Positions 9,301-17,997 of a DNA stretch of 64,000 bases are shown one piece after another; the first letter of the stretch is position 1, and every line of letters begins with the position of its first letter. Below the pieces are notes generated by a model. That model searched no databases. It was not told the origin of the DNA and worked only from the letters and a program-made list of their open reading frames with translations. Position numbers and translations under genes: made by a program. The DNA is from Mycobacterium sp. E787 (GTDB lineage: Bacteria; Actinomycetota; Actinomycetes; Mycobacteriales; Mycobacteriaceae), in the NCBI RefSeq assembly GCF_001668725.1, contig NZ_LZKL01000064.1, positions 62,001 to 126,000 of the forward strand, written 5' to 3'.

Positions 9301-12300
9301 ACTCGCGAATCCCGCCCAGGCGGCGGCCATCCCGGTCGACGAAGTCGAGATCGAAGACCTGTGTCTCGCTGTCCAGCCCGCTGGTGTGCCACCTCGCGCG
9401 GCAATAAAACCGCCTCGGCATCTTCTCCCGCAGCTCCACCCGCCCGTACCGCAGGGGCAGGAACAGATCGTTCACTCCCTGTTCCGCGGCACGAAGCGCC
9501 GGGAACGCGGGGAAGGCGACGCCGGTGCACAGGTCGAGCAGCACCGGGTGCATCGGCTCGGTGCCGAGATGCTCGGCGAGTTCGTCGCCGACGGTGATGT
9601 CGCCGATCGCCTCACCCTCGCCCAGCCACAGCGACTTCAGGGAACCGGACCAGTTGGGCCCCCAGGCCAGCTCCATGTCGGCGAAGGTGTCGAACAGCTC
9701 CTGCGGGCGCATGCGGTTCATCCGCTCGATCACCGCGTCGATGGGATCCGCGGAGTCCGCCGGGTCGGGCGACGGCTCCGCCTCGATTCCGGTGACGACC
9801 GTGCCGTCGGCGTTCAGTGACCATTCGGCGTCCCGGACACCGTACGGGCGGCTGTGCACCCGGAAGCTCCAGCCGCCGTCCTCCAGCGGATGCAAGGTGA
9901 GCTGCACCTCGCGAGAAGCCTTCTCGGGCAGGATGATCGGCTCGTAGAAGAAGACGTCTTGCACCCGCCCCGGCGTCCCCACGGCGGTCAGGGCCATCGC
10001 GGCATACGTCGCCCCGGGCACCACAACGGTGCCGTAGATGACGTGATCGGAGAGCCACGGCTGCGACTTGACCGACAGCCGGCTGGTGTAGACCGAGTCC
10101 CCTGAGGCGAGATCCTTTGCGCTACCGAGGATTCCGGATACGGCGGCGCCCTGTCCGTCGATGCCGCTGATACCGGAAGTCTTCGGCCAGAAGCTTCGCC
10201 GCTGGAACGGATAGGTCGGCAGTTCGAGTTTGCGGCGAGGCTGACGATGCAGCGCAGCGAACCTGGGTCGATGACCGCTGACATAGGCTCCGGCCAGCGC
10301 CTCGGCGATCTGGCGCCGGTCGGCGATGCCCTTGCGCAGGGAAACGATCGCCCGCGGCGCGGCCAGGTGTTCCGGCCAGACCTGCACCGCGGCCCCGGTC
10401 AGAACCGGTTGCGGACCGATCTCCATCAACACCGAGCAGCCCAGCGCCGCCACGGTGCGCACGCTTTCGGCGAACTGCACCGGCTGGCGGGAATGCCGCC
10501 GCCAGTATTGCGCGTCCAGCGGGGTTTCCGCCGTGAGCACGGCGCCGGTGCGGTTGCAGACCAAGGGCAACGTCGGCACGGCGAACTGCAGACGCGCGGC
10601 ATACGACTCGAACTCGTCGAGCACCGGTTCGAGCAACTCGGAATGGAATGCGTGGCTGGTTTCCAGCCAGCTGCACCGGATCCCGTCGTTGCCGCCCCTG
10701 GCGACGATTTGTTCGAGATCCGCACCGGGACCCGACAGCACTGTGTTGGGTCCGTTGTAGGCGGCGACCGACACCCGGGGGAACCCGCCCGCGATCTCCT
10801 CGACGTACTTGGCGTCGGCGAATACCGCCACCATTCGTCCCCCGTCGGGCAGGCTGCCGAACAGCCGGCCACGCTCGGCCATCAGCCGGGCCCCGTCCTC
10901 GAGGCTGAACACCCCGGCGACGCACGCCGCCGCGTACTGGCCCACGCTGTGCCCCAACACGACGTCGGGTGTGACGCCCCACGACTGCCACAACCGGGCC
11001 AGGCCCATCTCGATGGCGAAAAGCGCGGGCTGCGCAAAAGAGGTGTGCCGCACCGCTTCCGCGGTTTCCCTGTCGGTCGCGAACAGCACCTCGAGCAGCG
11101 GGCGCGGCAGCATGCCCTCGACCGCTTCCGCGCAGCGTGTCACGGTGTCAGCGAAAACCGGCTCGGTGTCGAACAACTCGCGCGCCATCCCCGGGTACTG
11201 GCTGCCCTGCCCGGTGAACAACCACGCCGTGGTCGGCGGGTCGGTGCACTCGCCGCGTACCACCCCCGGCCGTATCCGGTTCTCGGCCAACTCGGCCAGC
11301 ACCTCGCGGGCGCCCTGAACCGAATCGACCACCAGCGCGGCCCGGTGCTCGAAGTGCGTGCGCCCCACCCCGGCCGTGAAGCACACGTCCGCGACATCGA
11401 CCTTGGGGTGGGCGTTGAGCCACTCCTCGTATCGCCGCGCCAACGCCACCAGCGCCTCCGGTGTCCGGGCGGACAGCGGCAGCACGTCGACCAGTTCCTC
11501 TTGAGCGTCCGACTCCGGCGCCGCGGCGGCGTCGGGCAGGACCGCGCCGGTGGAGTATTCGTCGGGGGTCGCCGGTTGCGCCGGCGCCTCCTCGATCAGC
11601 ACGTGCGCGTTCGTGCCGGTGAACCCGAACGAACTGATGCCGGCACGTCGCGGTTTGCCATTGGCCTGCCAGGGAGTGGCCTTGTCGACGACGCGCACGG
11701 GCAGCGAGTCCCACGGGATATGCGGCGACGGCTTCTCGAAATGCAGGCTCTGCGGCAGCATTTCGTGCTGCAGCGACAACACGACCTTGATCAGGCCGGC
11801 GACGCCGGACGCCGACTCGAGGTGGCCGATGTTGGTCTTCACCGATCCCATCAGCAACGGTCGGTCCGCGTCACGGGCGGCACCGTAGACGGCACCGGCC
11901 GCCTGCACCTCGATCGGATCACCCAGCGGGGTGCCCGTCCCGTGCGCCTCGAGGTAGTCGACGTCTCCGCCGGCAAGGCCGGCGCGGGCCAGCGCCGCGC
12001 TGATAAGCCGTTGCTGCGCACCACCATTGGGCACCGTCAAACCGCTGGAGGCGCCGTCCTGGTTGACCGCGGTGCTTGGGATGACGGCGCTGACCCGATC
12101 GCCGTCGCGGACCGCGTCGCTGAGCCGCTTGAGCACCAGGATGCCGCAGCCCTCGCTGCGCACGTAGCCGTCAGCGGAGGCGTCGAAGGTCTTGCATCGC
12201 CCGACGGGGGACAGCATCCTGGCGCGCGATGCGGCGATGATGGACACCGGGCTGAGCAGCACGTTCACCCCGCCGGCCAGCGCGAGATCGCAGTCACCGG

Positions 12301-15300
12301 CGTGCAGCGCCTGGCAGGCCTGGTGGACCGCCACCAGCGACGAGCTGCATGCCGTGTCGACCGCGACCGCCGGTCCCTCCAGCCCGAGCGCGAAGGCCAC
12401 CCGGCCCGAGATCGCATTGAGCGCATTGCCGGTGATGAAGTGCGGCTCGAGCTTCTCCACGGAGTCGGAGGACAGCAGGTGCGAGTACTCGTTGGCGCCC
12501 ACACCCACGAAGATGCCGCTGCGGCTGCCGCGCAACGCCCCGGGGGAATACCCGGCCCTTTCCAAGGCCTCCCAGGCGGTTTCCAGCATCAACCGCTGCT
12601 GCGGATCCATCCAGATGGCCTCGCGCGGCGAGATGCCGAAGAATTCCGGGTCGAATCCGTCGATCTCGTCGAGGAATCCGCCGAAGCGGCTGTAGATCTT
12701 GCCCGGGGCGTCCGGGTCGGGGTCGTAGTACTCGTCGATGTCGAAGCGGTCCTCCGGGACTTCCCGGATCGCGTCGACACCGCCGGACAACACCTCCCAG
12801 AAGGCTTCGGGATTGGACGCGCCGGGGAAGTGGCACGCCACCGCGACGATCGCGATCGGCTCATCGGTGCGCGTCGTCACCGCCGAGGCCGGCTGCGGCC
12901 CCGACGGGGCCACCTCGCCGAGGCCGAGCACGTCGCCCAGCAGGTAGTCGACCACGTCGGACAGCCGTGGGTGGTCCATCGCCAGGGTGGCCGGCACCTC
13001 CTTGCCCACCGCTTGCTCGATGCGCCGCCGCAACTCGACGGCCATCAGCGAATCCATGCCGAGATCGAAGAATCCCGCGTCCTCGCGGATCTCGGCGGCG
13101 TCGACCCGCGTCACCTCCGCGACCGCGTCGCGCAGGTAGTCCGTGAGCAGTTTCTTGCGCTGCTGCACCGGGGCGTTGGTGAGTCGCTCGACCAGTTGGG
13201 TCTTCCCGGACGGCGCCACCCCCGTGGTCTCGGTGGGCACCTCGCGCTCCAGCTCCGCCAGGAAAGCCCGCCGTCCCGCTTGGGAGTAGAGCGGCAGGAA
13301 GCGGTCCCAGCCGATCCGGGCCACCACCCCCTGCGCTGACGAAGCCGCCAGCAGATCCGCCATGCCCGCCAGCGCATCGGCGGGCGACAGCGTCCGGACC
13401 CCGCGCTGATCCAGCCGGGCGCGGGCCTGCTCGTCGGCCATGCCGGCCGACCAGGGACCGAAGTTGGCGCTGATTCCGGGGACGCCCTGCTCGCGCAGCC
13501 GCCAGGCCAACCCGTCGAGGAAGGCGTTGGCCGCGGCATAGGCGGTCTGACCGAAGCCGCCCCAGACCGAAGCGATCGAGGAGGTGCTCAGGAAGAAGTC
13601 CAGCTGCAAGTCGGCAGTCGCTTCGCTCAAATGCCAAGCGCCCCAAACCTTCCCGGCGAACACCCGATCCACCTCGGCGTCTTCCAGGCTGCGCAGCGGG
13701 GTGGTGCCGATCTCGCCGGCGGCATGGACGATGCCGGCAAGCGGTGGCAGTTCGTCCTGCACGGTGGCCAGCAGGCGCGCGACGTCGTGCGCATCGGCAA
13801 CATCGGCCGTGACCACCCGGACTTCGCAGCCGTGCTGGTCGCGGATGGCTTCGATGCGCGCCTGCGCGGCGGCGCTGGGCGTGCGGCGGCCGGTCAGCAC
13901 CAGATGCCGGGCGCCGTGCGCGGCCAGGTATCCGGCGATTTCCAGTCCGACCGAACCCAGTCCGCCGGTCACCAGATACGTGGCGTCGTCGCGGAGCGCG
14001 GGCGGCGTCGCGATCGGCTGCCCGACCCTGCGCACCAGCCGCGGCACGTAGACCGCTTGGTCCCGCACGGCCAGTTGGTCTTCGCCGACGGCCGACCCGC
14101 CCGGGGTCGCCGACACCTGGTCGATCAGCCGCGACCATTCCGCAGTCGTCGACACGGCGGTTCCTGCGGCCAGATCCGCCAGTCCGCCCCACACCTGGGG
14201 GTGTTCCAGCGAAGCGGCGCGGCCGAACCCCCACAGGCAACTCTGGTCCGGGGACACGGTATCGGCATCGATGACTCTTTGCGCGCCGCGGGTGACCATC
14301 CAGATCGGGCGGCGCAGCTCGGTGGCGACGGCCGCGCGGAAGAGCCGACGCGTTCCTCCGAGGACCCGGTGTTGCATCCGCAACAGCGACCGCATCGACG
14401 GCGCGGAGCCGGAGTCCAGCGCCGCGACATGCAGTATCCGGAGCTCCGGGTCGTCCGCCGCCGCGGCGAGCAATGTGACCTCGAGCTGTTCCTCGTCGGC
14501 GTCGGTCACGGGCAACCCGACGATCCGATGCTGGTGCCCATGCGCGGTCAGGGCGTCGACCAGTGGCGCAAGTATGTCGGCGTCGTCGCCGATGAGGAGC
14601 CAGGACGAGCCCTCCCCGGCGCCGGCAGCTGAGACCGCCGCCGTGGACTTCTCCCAGCTGATCTCGTAGCGCGCATCGGCGATCGACTGGGTTTTGCGCT
14701 GTTGATTGTGTTGTGCGGCAAGCTTTGTCAGCACAGTCAGGGTCTGCTGGTCGGCACCCGCACCGTCGATCAGCGCGGCGAGTTCCTCGATCCGGCCGTC
14801 CTCGAGCAGCCGGACCGCCTCGGTGCTCGCGACCTCGTTCTGATGTTGGTTGGGCCGGACGCGATTGTCCCGGTACCAATACTGGCGATGCTGGAACGGG
14901 TAGGTGGGCAGGTCGAGCTTGCGCGCCGGTCCGGCGGCGGCGCCGAAGTCGGGCAGGTGGCCCAGGACGTACGCGTCGGCGAGAGCCTCGGTGAGCTGGC
15001 GGTGGTCCGCGGTGTTGCGGCGCAGTGACGCGATCGCCCGCGGCGCGGTGGCCGGGTCGGGCCAGGCGCGCAGCGCGGCGGCGGTCAGCACCGGCTGGGG
15101 GCCGACCTCGAGCAACACCTTGCAGCCCAGGTCGGCGAGCGTGCGAACGCTCTTGGCGAATTCCACGGGCTGGCGCGCGTGGCGGCGCCAGTACGCGCCG
15201 TCCAGTTTCACGCTCCTGCCCAGCGCGGCACCGGTGCGGTTGCACACCAGCATCCGTTGTGGCGGAATGAAATCGAACCGGTTCGCGTACGACTCGAACT

Positions 15301-17557
15301 CGTCGAGGATCGGATCCAGCAGCGCCGAGTGGAACGCGTGGCTGGTGTCCAGCCACTCACAGCGGACGCCGTCGGCCGTCAACCCGGCCACCGCCTCGTC
15401 CAGATCCTGCGCCGGTCCCGACAGCACGGTGTTGGCGCCGTTGTAGGCGGCAACCGACAGACTCGGGAACTCGTCGGTGAGGCCCTCGACCCGCTCGGCG
15501 GCGGCGAAGACCGCCACCATCCGCCCGCCGGCGGGCAAGCTGCCGAACAGGCGGCCGCGCTCGGCCATCAGCAGCATTCCGTCCTCGAGGCTGAACACCC
15601 CCGCGACGCAGGCCGCGGTGTATTGGCCGACGCTGTGGCCCAGCACCACGTCGGGTTCGAAACCCCAGGACTGCCAGAGCCGGGCCAGGCCCATCCCCAC
15701 CGCGAACAAGGCGGGCTGCGCGTAGGCGGTCTGCCGCAACGTTTCGTCGCCGTCCGGGTCGAAAATCACGTCCAGCAAAGGCTTTTCGAGCACGTCCGCG
15801 ACCACCGCCGCGCAGCGGGTCACCGTCTCGGCGAACACCGGTTCGGTGTCGAACAACTCGCGGGCCATGCCCGCGTACTGGCTGCCCTGACCCGTGAACA
15901 ACCACGCCGTCTTCGGCGTGTCGTCGGATATTCCGCGCACCAGACCGGGCGCCGGGCGGTCGTCTGCGAGGGCACCGAGCAACTCACCGGCCGATTCCTT
16001 CGAATTGACCACCAACGCGGCCCGGTGCTCGAAGTGGGCCCGCCCCACCCCGGCGGTGAAGCACACGTCGGCCAGGGTGGCCTGCGGGTGCGCGCTCAAC
16101 CAGCTGCGGTAGTCGTCAGCGAGTTGCGCCAGGGCGGTGGGCGTGCGCGCCGAGAGCGGAAGAAGGCGGAACCGCCGGTCGGCCGGCGCCTCGACCGGAC
16201 CCGGCGCGACGGCGGCCTCACCGGCCTGCTCGGGCGCCACCGGAGCTTCTTCGAGGATGACGTGCGCGTTGGTCCCGGCGAACCCGAACGAGCTGACGCC
16301 GGCGATGCGCGGCCGGCCATTGCGTTCCCAGGCGGTGGCCTCCTGCACCACCTGAACGGGAAGCCGGTCCCACGGGATGTGCGGCGACGGGTTGCGGAAG
16401 TGCAGGTGCTGCGGCAGCAGCTCGTGCTCGAGCGACAGGATGACCTTGATGACGCCCGCGATCCCCGCGGCCGCTTCCAGGTGCCCGATGTTCGTCTTCA
16501 CCGAGCCGATCAGCAGCGGCCGGCTCGCCTCGCGCCCGGCGCCGAGCACCTCCCCCGCCGCCTGGGCCTCGATCGGATCGCCCAGCGACGTCCCGGTCCC
16601 GTGCGCCTCCAGGTATCCGACGTCGCCGGGTGCGATGCCGGCACGCTTCAGCGCCGCGGCAATAACCCGTTGCTGGGCAACGCCGTTCGGCACGGTCAGA
16701 CCGCCCGATGCGCCGTCCTGGTTGATCGCGCTGCCGCGGATCACGGCCCGGATCCGGTCGCCGTCGCGGATCGCGTCCGCGAGCCGCTTCACGACGATGA
16801 CACCGCAACCCTCGCCGCGCACATAGCCGTCGGCGGCCGCGTCGAACGTCTTGCACCGGCCGTCGGGCGCGAGCATGTGCGCGTGGGAGAAGGTGATCAT
16901 GGTCGCCGGTGTGAGCAGGACGTTCGCGCCGCCGGCCAGCGCGAGGTCACATTCGCCCAGGCGCAGCGCCTGGCACGCCTGATGGATCGCCACCAACGAC
17001 GAACTGCACGCGGTGTCCACGGCGACCGACGGGCCCTGTAGCCCCAACCGGTAGCTGATCCGGCCCGCGGCGGCGGCATTCGACGTCCCGATGGCCATGT
17101 AGGCCTCGATCTCGGGGTAGGTCAGCTCGTCCGATGCCATCCCCAGGTAGTCGTGGGTGGCCAAACCGACGAACACACCGGTGTTGGTGTTCGCCAAAGC
17201 CGTTGGCGCGGTACCGGAATGCTCCACCGCCCGCCACGCCGTCTCGAGCAAGAGGCGGTGCTGCGGGTCCATCAACCTGACCTCGCGCGTGGACATGCCG
17301 AAAAATGGCGCGTCGAAACCGGTTACGTCCTCGACGAAGCCCGCTCGACGGGTCACCACCTTTCCCGGCGTGTCGGGATCGGGGTCGAAGAATTCGTCGG
17401 CGTCCCAACGCTCCGCGGGAACCTCCGATATCGCGTCCCGGCCTTCCCGCAGCACCTGCCAGAATTCGTCGGCGTCGGCGGCGCCGGGAAAGCGCGCCGC
17501 GTAGCCGACGATCGCAAAACTCGATGCCCCCCGCATCGGGTCTTCGGCGGATGTCAT
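6383..17557 (-). CDS. pks: Bimodular type I polyketide synthase, trehalose polyphleate type
   Basis: 3724 aa from ATG 17557, preceded by GGGAGG; the open frame to 17734 is rejected because it lacks a ribosome site and similarity. Domain order from motifs: KS1 (TACSSS near 182), AT1 (GHSVGQY near 640), KR1 (TGGLGSVG near 1200), ACP1 (GMDSLMAV near 1502), KS2 (TACSSS near 1735), AT2 (GHSVGQY near 2204), DH2 (HVIYGTVVVPG near 2505), ER2 (AASGGVGLAA near 3125), KR2 (TGGLGAIG near 3322), ACP2 (GTDSLMAV near 3618), then a low-complexity Ala/Glu/Pro/Gln tail. No DH or ER is seen in module 1. Both ATs carry HAFH, the malonyl-type motif, so straight chains are expected, not methyl-branched ones. There is no thioesterase, consistent with direct transfer by a PapA acyltransferase. 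Size, layout and neighbours (papA, mmpL, PE-PPE esterase, FAAL) match the phleic-acid PKS of TPP clusters. Divergent from papA. Confidence 0.9.
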   Translation of the reverse strand: MTSAEDPMRGASSFAIVGYAARFPGAADADEFWQVLREGRDAISEVPAERWDADEFFDPDPDTPGKVVTRRAGFVEDVTGFDAPFFGMSTREVRLMDPQHRLLLETAWRAVEHSGTAPTALANTNTGVFVGLATHDYLGMASDELTYPEIEAYMAIGTSNAAAAGRISYRLGLQGPSVAVDTACSSSLVAIHQACQALRLGECDLALAGGANVLLTPATMITFSHAHMLAPDGRCKTFDAAADGYVRGEGCGVIVVKRLADAIRDGDRIRAVIRGSAINQDGASGGLTVPNGVAQQRVIAAALKRAGIAPGDVGYLEAHGTGTSLGDPIEAQAAGEVLGAGREASRPLLIGSVKTNIGHLEAAAGIAGVIKVILSLEHELLPQHLHFRNPSPHIPWDRLPVQVVQEATAWERNGRPRIAGVSSFGFAGTNAHVILEEAPVAPEQAGEAAVAPGPVEAPADRRFRLLPLSARTPTALAQLADDYRSWLSAHPQATLADVCFTAGVGRAHFEHRAALVVNSKESAGELLGALADDRPAPGLVRGISDDTPKTAWLFTGQGSQYAGMARELFDTEPVFAETVTRCAAVVADVLEKPLLDVIFDPDGDETLRQTAYAQPALFAVGMGLARLWQSWGFEPDVVLGHSVGQYTAACVAGVFSLEDGMLLMAERGRLFGSLPAGGRMVAVFAAAERVEGLTDEFPSLSVAAYNGANTVLSGPAQDLDEAVAGLTADGVRCEWLDTSHAFHSALLDPILDEFESYANRFDFIPPQRMLVCNRTGAALGRSVKLDGAYWRRHARQPVEFAKSVRTLADLGCKVLLEVGPQPVLTAAALRAWPDPATAPRAIASLRRNTADHRQLTEALADAYVLGHLPDFGAAAGPARKLDLPTYPFQHRQYWYRDNRVRPNQHQNEVASTEAVRLLEDGRIEELAALIDGAGADQQTLTVLTKLAAQHNQQRKTQSIADARYEISWEKSTAAVSAAGAGEGSSWLLIGDDADILAPLVDALTAHGHQHRIVGLPVTDADEEQLEVTLLAAAADDPELRILHVAALDSGSAPSMRSLLRMQHRVLGGTRRLFRAAVATELRRPIWMVTRGAQRVIDADTVSPDQSCLWGFGRAASLEHPQVWGGLADLAAGTAVSTTAEWSRLIDQVSATPGGSAVGEDQLAVRDQAVYVPRLVRRVGQPIATPPALRDDATYLVTGGLGSVGLEIAGYLAAHGARHLVLTGRRTPSAAAQARIEAIRDQHGCEVRVVTADVADAHDVARLLATVQDELPPLAGIVHAAGEIGTTPLRSLEDAEVDRVFAGKVWGAWHLSEATADLQLDFFLSTSSIASVWGGFGQTAYAAANAFLDGLAWRLREQGVPGISANFGPWSAGMADEQARARLDQRGVRTLSPADALAGMADLLAASSAQGVVARIGWDRFLPLYSQAGRRAFLAELEREVPTETTGVAPSGKTQLVERLTNAPVQQRKKLLTDYLRDAVAEVTRVDAAEIREDAGFFDLGMDSLMAVELRRRIEQAVGKEVPATLAMDHPRLSDVVDYLLGDVLGLGEVAPSGPQPASAVTTRTDEPIAIVAVACHFPGASNPEAFWEVLSGGVDAIREVPEDRFDIDEYYDPDPDAPGKIYSRFGGFLDEIDGFDPEFFGISPREAIWMDPQQRLMLETAWEALERAGYSPGALRGSRSGIFVGVGANEYSHLLSSDSVEKLEPHFITGNALNAISGRVAFALGLEGPAVAVDTACSSSLVAVHQACQALHAGDCDLALAGGVNVLLSPVSIIAASRARMLSPVGRCKTFDASADGYVRSEGCGILVLKRLSDAVRDGDRVSAVIPSTAVNQDGASSGLTVPNGGAQQRLISAALARAGLAGGDVDYLEAHGTGTPLGDPIEVQAAGAVYGAARDADRPLLMGSVKTNIGHLESASGVAGLIKVVLSLQHEMLPQSLHFEKPSPHIPWDSLPVRVVDKATPWQANGKPRRAGISSFGFTGTNAHVLIEEAPAQPATPDEYSTGAVLPDAAAAPESDAQEELVDVLPLSARTPEALVALARRYEEWLNAHPKVDVADVCFTAGVGRTHFEHRAALVVDSVQGAREVLAELAENRIRPGVVRGECTDPPTTAWLFTGQGSQYPGMARELFDTEPVFADTVTRCAEAVEGMLPRPLLEVLFATDRETAEAVRHTSFAQPALFAIEMGLARLWQSWGVTPDVVLGHSVGQYAAACVAGVFSLEDGARLMAERGRLFGSLPDGGRMVAVFADAKYVEEIAGGFPRVSVAAYNGPNTVLSGPGADLEQIVARGGNDGIRCSWLETSHAFHSELLEPVLDEFESYAARLQFAVPTLPLVCNRTGAVLTAETPLDAQYWRRHSRQPVQFAESVRTVAALGCSVLMEIGPQPVLTGAAVQVWPEHLAAPRAIVSLRKGIADRRQIAEALAGAYVSGHRPRFAALHRQPRRKLELPTYPFQRRSFWPKTSGISGIDGQGAAVSGILGSAKDLASGDSVYTSRLSVKSQPWLSDHVIYGTVVVPGATYAAMALTAVGTPGRVQDVFFYEPIILPEKASREVQLTLHPLEDGGWSFRVHSRPYGVRDAEWSLNADGTVVTGIEAEPSPDPADSADPIDAVIERMNRMRPQELFDTFADMELAWGPNWSGSLKSLWLGEGEAIGDITVGDELAEHLGTEPMHPVLLDLCTGVAFPAFPALRAAEQGVNDLFLPLRYGRVELREKMPRRFYCRARWHTSGLDSETQVFDLDFVDRDGRRLGGIREFTVKRAPREALLRGLGGDATRLLYSLGWHELPPPASGDDGEGAPNAIGTWLIAGFEDLAATVPGCVSFDRNADPEPLGQLLAQAHERGMPFSGIVWRATGAGAGESGAESVARLETEIAQLLSAVHTLQGDGAVKLPGGLWIVTERAVATESGEPVDPVQAALWGLGRTIVNEEPGLRCRLVDCDGSEQAVRALAGLLGEPIDEPELAVRQGKFLASRLLQWSRSGHLAVPRAADYVLAPTERGAIDNLRLTEAEVPPPDDGYVQVRVEAAGLNFRDVLNVLGLYPGDPGPIGGDFAGTVTQLGSGVTGLEVGQRVYGFMQGAFASRFNVPAQLVAPVPARVSAVDAATIPAAALTARLAFDWAQLKPGDRVLIHAASGGVGLAAIQLAQQHGATVFATASTYKRATLRKLGVEYVYDSRSTDFADQILADTDGAGVDVVLNSLTNEGFVEATVRATAQNGRFAEIAKRDIWTHEQMAAARPDIAYEIVALDTVTFQEPERIRGLLGEVSDGLARGEWTPLPAEIYPLTEAKTAFRRMQQARHIGKIVLRMPNPLHPRGDRSYLVTGGLGAIGLHTASYLAQLGAGDIVLTSRRAPDPDAQRAIDDITERYRCRVHTFAADVGDEAQVEELLARIRAELPPLGGVVHLAGVLDDALLAQQSLERFRTTLAPKAFGACYLDRLTREDDLDFFIVSSSVSSLLGSPGQANYSTANALLDGLVAERQAHGLPATGVNFGPWAKGGMASSEAARANISAQGLIPLEPSAALSALAEAVANGSAQATVIKANWQRAAKVLGSSRPPILDLVLPSAATEAAGDSELLRQLQEIPVAQRAGFITEFLQREVQGFLRLAQPPAATSRFLDLGTDSLMAVELRNRLHSQFGGAFTINATAVFDYPTIGGLAEYLAGQLPESDSAKAEPAAAGPETEAAEPEAEAAEPQAEAAEPQAEAAEPEAPAAQAESSPESAAGAQSS
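6440..6545 (-). repeat. 21-bp tandem repeats encoding the PKS C-terminal tail
   Basis: About four to five degenerate copies of a 21-bp unit in the last part of the PKS gene, each encoding a heptad of the type AEPQAEA. They give the tail an Ala/Glu/Pro/Gln-rich, probably disordered sequence after ACP2. Because the unit is a multiple of three, copy-number change would keep the frame, so this is a candidate length-variable tract between strains. Confidence 0.7.
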
Positions 17558-17997
17558 GGGGTTGTCCTCCCTGTTCGGCTCGGAAGATTCGATGCCCGCG
17601 GAGGCCTCGCGGCGCCGGGGTGGTGGTTGCTGTTTAACCACGCGCTTGGCCGCTACGGCACACACCAGGACCAGACCTGGCGGAATTCCCCCCGGCGTAC
17701 TGCCTCCAGCGACCGTCGTGGCGAATGTACACATGCCGGACCGGTTGCCGCAGCCGAATCACCTCCGACGGCAAGTATGCCAAGTACGGGGCCTTGCGGC
17801 GGCGCATCGGGCAAGTCTCGTCCGGCGTGGCGGCCGGTCGCCGGGCCTGCCCGCGACCACGCCCGCCGCGTCGATGAGCCGTTGCGGCCCCTATCCGCGC
17901 ATGTCGGCGCCGGTGCCAGCCACAAGGGTTATCTTGGTGTCGCTACAGCGCGGCCGAACCGCAGCCACGGGATGCCGCAGAAACCGGGGAGAAAATA
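17558..17997. other. Divergent pks-papA intergenic region
   Basis: 440 bases with no credible coding sequence, between the leftward pks and rightward papA. It should hold both promoters. On the plus strand TTATCT at 17929-17934 could be a -10 about 65 bases before papA, without a convincing -35. On the minus strand CATACT (17774-17779) could be a -10 about 200 bases before pks, also without a clear -35. I see no strong palindrome for a regulator. These promoter readings are weak. Confidence 0.4.

Noticed and set aside
10247..13339. Long rightward open frame of 1030 codons opposite the PKS
   Set aside because: Same pattern as above; composition is typical of an antisense shadow and it has no ribosome site or family similarity.
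12861..15356. Leftward 831-codon frame within the PKS in another frame
   Set aside because: Overlaps KR1, ACP1 and KS2 in a wrong frame; very Arg-rich with no domain.
6383..17557. Pks12- or Mas-type synthase
   Set aside because: Pks12 has DH and ER in both modules and Mas is a single module using methylmalonyl; here module 1 lacks DH/ER and both ATs are malonyl-type.
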